The notes under the pieces are model-generated. The model did not search any database. It was not told where the DNA came from and worked only from the letters and a program-made list of their open reading frames with translations. This document shows, piece after piece, positions 60,260 to 64,000 of a DNA stretch of 64,000 nt. The stretch spans positions 1,274,199-1,338,198 of the forward strand of contig NW_004797351.1 of NCBI RefSeq assembly GCF_000002075.1. Reading direction: 5' to 3'. Positions within the stretch are counted from its first letter, which is position 1. Each line of letters begins with the position of its first letter. Made by a program: the position numbers and the translations under genes. Source of the DNA: Aplysia californica (Eukaryota > Mollusca > Gastropoda > Aplysiida > Aplysiidae).

Positions 60260-63090
60260 TTGTAATTTTTTTTTACTGAGAAAATTATGTGCCAGCAAAT
60301 GCATAGTACGTTATTCCTTAAGCATTCTCTTACGTAGGGCAACACTTCACTGACAAGTAGGGTCTCTTTGGTTCTTCAGTTGTTGGTATTTGTGTTTGTG
60401 TTAGCCCAGCGCATGTGAGTAGTTGTATTTTTGGAAACATTATTTGTGAATGGATAAATTTATGAGTGTGTTTTAACCACGACATTTGTACAGCTGCCAA
60501 CCAGCATACAAAAACCGTATTTAATACATTTTTGAGGGTCTGAGTATCGATATCTGTTTTGGTAGATAGGAAAATAGGTCTACAAATACGTATTCTCTTT
60601 TTTTTAGTATTGTTCCGTATGGATTTGGCAATGCTGAGGACAAATTATGAACTTTCAAGATTAAATTTGCATATATGATATGAAAATGAAGGCCAAAAGT
60701 CAATTTGAGGGATCTTTTGCTGCAGGTCTACTTTAAATAACTTGAATTTGTTGAATGCAAACAAGTTTATGTGAATGGTTTGGGTTGGGGTCACCCACCT
60801 GTTTTTGTTTTGTTTTTTTGGGGGGGGGGTGGAAAGGTGGCAATTTTTCAGTAGTATATTCTTCTGTGATAGTAGTAAGTAGTCACATAACACCCTTATA
60901 TTACTTCAGCTTCATCACAAATAGCAATATGCCCATTCATGAACTTTTTGTCAAATATTTCCTTCATTTTCAAACATAGACTCTCTAGTTTTTGTACAAT
61001 GACTTGTATCAATTTGTCTTACTGATCAATATTTTTGTAAACACTTGTTTGCTGTATTCCAGAAAATTCTTTAAATACTAATAAATAATCAAAATGGATG
61101 GTTTCCACAGATTTTAAGAGGTTTACCGCTAGTGCAATATCGCTTTTAAGGGTAGGGGGCTATGGTATACACAATCTGGCTGTTTACTTATCATTGAGCT
61201 AGTTAGTTGGGCATCGTTTGGTTGAAAAGAAGTACCCTGAACCTTAAAATACACATTTTCACATTTTTCCACGGCATGGCACCACAAACAAAATGCCGAG
61301 CTAGCATTTTGTATACAACTTTAGTTTACGTAGATCTCAACAACCATTCAAGAAAGAGGCCTAATATTTAGCCTAGTTACACATGTGGGCATCCTCTACC
61401 ACCGTACAAAATCAGAATTCAATTGTTTTCATCTGTTCCCGAGATATTCAGCCTCAAAGTGGGCTATAATTGGCTATATTAAAATCTTAAACATTTCAGA
61501 ACAAATGGACACGAAACTTCTCTTCATTTAAAAATTACAAGATATAAGTAAAAAAATATCTTTTTAAAGTGGTAGATGTACATCTTCAGAACATTAACTT
61601 TTCAGCCAATTCTGACGGTAACTTGCAGAGATCTACGCGAAACAGTGGGACACATGTGTAGGAAAAAGGCGTTTTGAGAAAAACGCGAAAAACGAATTCA
61701 AATGCTCAAAAGTGAGCCAAAATACAGTTTTATAGTACAAAACTCCACATATTATGAATACTGAGAATATTGTCAGCCTTCTCAACAAAGGAGAACCACC
61801 TAACACTAGGTACCACAAGCGAACATTTTTTAAAACAATATTGATGTTTAAACCTTAGGGGTTCAAATCTACTCAATAATACAAGAACATTAAAAAAAAG
61901 AATGATCAAAATCCATCAATAAACAATCGAGATATGGTATTTCAAAGTTTTATTTTTGAACGAAACCTGCGACTTTCACCCATGTTTGAGGTGTTCTAAA
62001 ATACAAAGTGCCTGATCAAATCAATGAAAACTTTGTTTTTCTCAGAGCTGTCAACACAAATATTGATATCTCTAAATCAAAGCATATTAGACTGACTGGT
62101 TTCCAAGACATAGGCCTTCAAAAATTGAAAAAAAAAGCCAAAATATGTCAACATGAGCTCAGAACCCTATTTCAACCCCTTCCAAATTAGTCAAAACTGC
62201 CTCCTCATTACATGCATAGACTTAGCTGAATTTTTTTCAGACCTCTCTGACAATAAGTAACTTTTCTGGACTCCTCTGAAGTGGGCTTCGGTGCAAAAAA
62301 CGCCTCTTGGAAAAAAAATTAGGGAAACTCTGGTACATCCTTGGGAAAAGATATCACAAGTGAACAAATTAAGCTACAGGGCTAAATCATACATCAAATT
62401 GAAGCTGAATGCAAGCTCTATGAGGCCAAATGAAAATTGTTTACTAAAACCTCTATTAACGCTCCATAACAGGGCCCTAATGCCCAAAAACCTGCCGTTA
62501 TTGAGTGAAAATTATAATGTCTGCCGATTGGAAAAAAAATTCATATGAAATCAACAAATTGTGCTACAAGGCTGCATTATATATCAAATTAAAGCTCTTT
62601 TCTGGCTCTGTACAGTGAATTAGTTTATAGAAAGTAAAACCCTTCCAAACATTTCAGAAATTGACAATAATGTGAAAAAAGTCATCAATATTGGTTCAGA
62701 AAATTAAGATTTCTGTTCAGGGGATTTAAAAATTGGAATTAAATCAACATACTGTTCTACCGTGGTTTATTTTGTATAATATAGATCTAGTTCTAGATTT
62801 ATTTATCATTTTAGCTGAGAAAGAAACCAGTGGCTGGGGAAATACAATGTATCATCATGTGTCCAGTAAGTTGAATGAAGAAAGAGTGTTTTGGGGGGGG
62901 GGGGGGGGGGGGGCATTTCTCCAATTATCAGGTGACATCTAATTTGATTCAATATTTGAATATCCACCAATCAAGAACGTTGATCTTGCCATTTTGCTAT
63001 CAAATTAAATGCCAAACATTAGATCTACGAACATTTCCATCGGCAACACTAACACCCGGTAACCCCCTTCCGAGTGTTTAGTGTGTGATG
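60260..63090. other. Downstream intergenic AT-rich DNA
   Basis: No gene is recognised. It has a G run at 62893-62913 and G-rich sequence at 60820. The 61140-62700 stretch reads like an old non-coding repeat (rich in phrases such as GAGATATTCAGCC and AAACGCCT), but I could not find its ends. Confidence 0.35.
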
Positions 63091-63099
63091 TCATGTTAC

Positions 63100-63108
63100 T
63101 ATAAATAG
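63100..63108 (+). promoter_or_regulatory. TATA-box-like sequence
   Basis: TATAAATAG matches the TATA consensus. TGATGTCA, a CRE-like half-conserved site, lies about 12 bp upstream. No plus-strand gene follows in the window, so the site may be chance. Confidence 0.15.
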
Positions 63109-63407
63109 AACTCCCAGTTCAACTATTCACGGCTTTATTCTTTCACCTTGTCGACCAGAGATGCTTAGATTTCGATGCATTTAGAATAAAGGTGTTCTTA
63201 ATTGAAAAGACGGCAAAAATACCGCCATGAAGCGATACATTTGTATAGATCGCAATTAATTCACTATGAGGTGGTGAAAATGTAGGTCGGCGTGATTCCC
63301 ACCAAACAATAACAATCCAACTACTCGGCAAGTGGTGGCCGATTAGTCTTATTTTTCAAAATACGATATTCATAAGTATCCTAAAAGAAAAGTATGATAA
63401 CACTTAC

Positions 63408-63541
63408 ATAAATTGACGCCATGAACAGATCCATTGAATGTTTCTTTCCCTGAATCATCTTATAATCGTCTGTTGGTTGGATCTCGTCAGAGGGGGCGGC
63501 AATGGACGACGGAACAGCCACAATGGCAGAATGAAGATCTC
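63408..63541 (-). CDS. Possible coding exon of an unidentified minus-strand gene
   Basis: On the minus strand a good acceptor (CACTTTCAG) precedes 134 nt open in one frame, followed by a strong donor (TATGTAAGTG). The translation contains AIVAVPSSIAAPSDEIQPTD and MIQGKKHSMDLFMASIY, with balanced, non-repetitive composition. A stop lies just upstream in the same frame, so use would require splicing at that acceptor. If the donor is skipped, the frame ends 27 nt later at TAG, and AATAAA lies on the same strand at 63134-63139. I do not recognise the family. Partner exons were not found in the remaining 450 bp to the edge. Confidence 0.35.
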
Positions 63542-63549
63542 CTGAAAGT

Positions 63550-64000
63550 GGTTGTTACCCCACTTCAGGAACAGTAATATTTCTACTTCGTGGAACGTAG
63601 TTGGCTTTTCTAAACACATAAACTTGATGGTAGAGATGTCTAAGAATGTGATCCTGGCACAGAAAGCCCAATTTGTGTTGAATTTCACATTTTTAAAATG
63701 CTTTCTTCGTCTTTACTTCGTACCACTCATGCTTTCCGCTTGAAATAAAAACATAAAGTTTGATAAACACATTCCTCGGAAATTCTCCTGAAATCCCAGG
63801 TTTTTATGTATCAAACCGCAAGAAAATTAGATGATTCACCTCTGAGAAATTTAAATTTAAAACAAGTACCCCCCAAATCTAAGCGCGCAAAATTGCGAGA
63901 CGGCCGAGTTTTCCCGTGTTAGACTTTAGTCAATTAAAAACTAAATATGCAATCATAAGTATCAGTTTCTCGTTCACCATGGAGAAGGAAAGACACACTG
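63550..64000. other. Right-edge DNA, nothing recognised
   Basis: It could be an intron or upstream region of the possible minus-strand gene. No clear exon was found. Confidence 0.3.

Noticed and set aside
62291-62548. 85-codon reading frame downstream of MTRR
   Set aside because: AT-rich, with no motif, no splice context and no partner; likely chance.

Overview
This is a eukaryotic, intron-rich window, most likely from a gastropod mollusc or another lophotrochozoan. The pointers are GT-AG introns of 0.3-2.5 kb, very long GA/CT, CA and CAT microsatellites, AGATCT/TCTAGA palindromic clusters, many SINEs and short inverted-repeat elements, two kinds of non-LTR retrotransposon, and a somatomedin-B protein whose layout recalls lophotrochozoan receptor ectodomains. 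The species cannot be named from the sequence. There is one assembly gap (11263-11553).

Layout. 1-910: 5'-truncated LINE on the minus strand. 1187-3381: nested repeat structure with inverted minisatellite arms, a palindromic 33-bp array and an inner DNA-transposon-like element. 4124-21930: SPAG16/PF20 on the plus strand, 16 coding exons, 605 aa, a coiled-coil and seven-WD-repeat protein of the ciliary central apparatus, with a near-consensus X-box just upstream of its start codon. 22.2-26.7 kb: microsatellites and a second copy of the first LINE family. 26746-28977: an intronless 743-aa secreted or GPI-anchored protein with a heptapeptide-repeat region, a furin-type site and one complete somatomedin-B domain. 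29.1-33.8 kb: simple repeats and miniature inverted-repeat elements. 33.8-38.6 kb: an L1/Tx1-like LINE on the minus strand with both ORFs recognisable. 38.6-45.2 kb: SINEs, microsatellites and inverted repeats. 45298-60218: MTRR, methionine synthase reductase, 13 coding exons, 785 aa, plus strand. 60.2-64 kb: mostly anonymous AT-rich DNA with one possible minus-strand exon near the right edge.

The three host genes have no evident functional link. SPAG16 is an axonemal gene, MTRR is housekeeping cobalamin/one-carbon metabolism, and the somatomedin-B gene is of unknown function. The most interesting features concern gene architecture. SPAG16 carries a candidate phase-symmetric cassette exon that repeats the end of exon 9, and its exon 12 splice donor has been amplified as a 34-bp minisatellite. 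MTRR exon 2 sits between two perfect 74-bp inverted repeats, and MTRR introns hold seven same-orientation copies of one short interspersed repeat.
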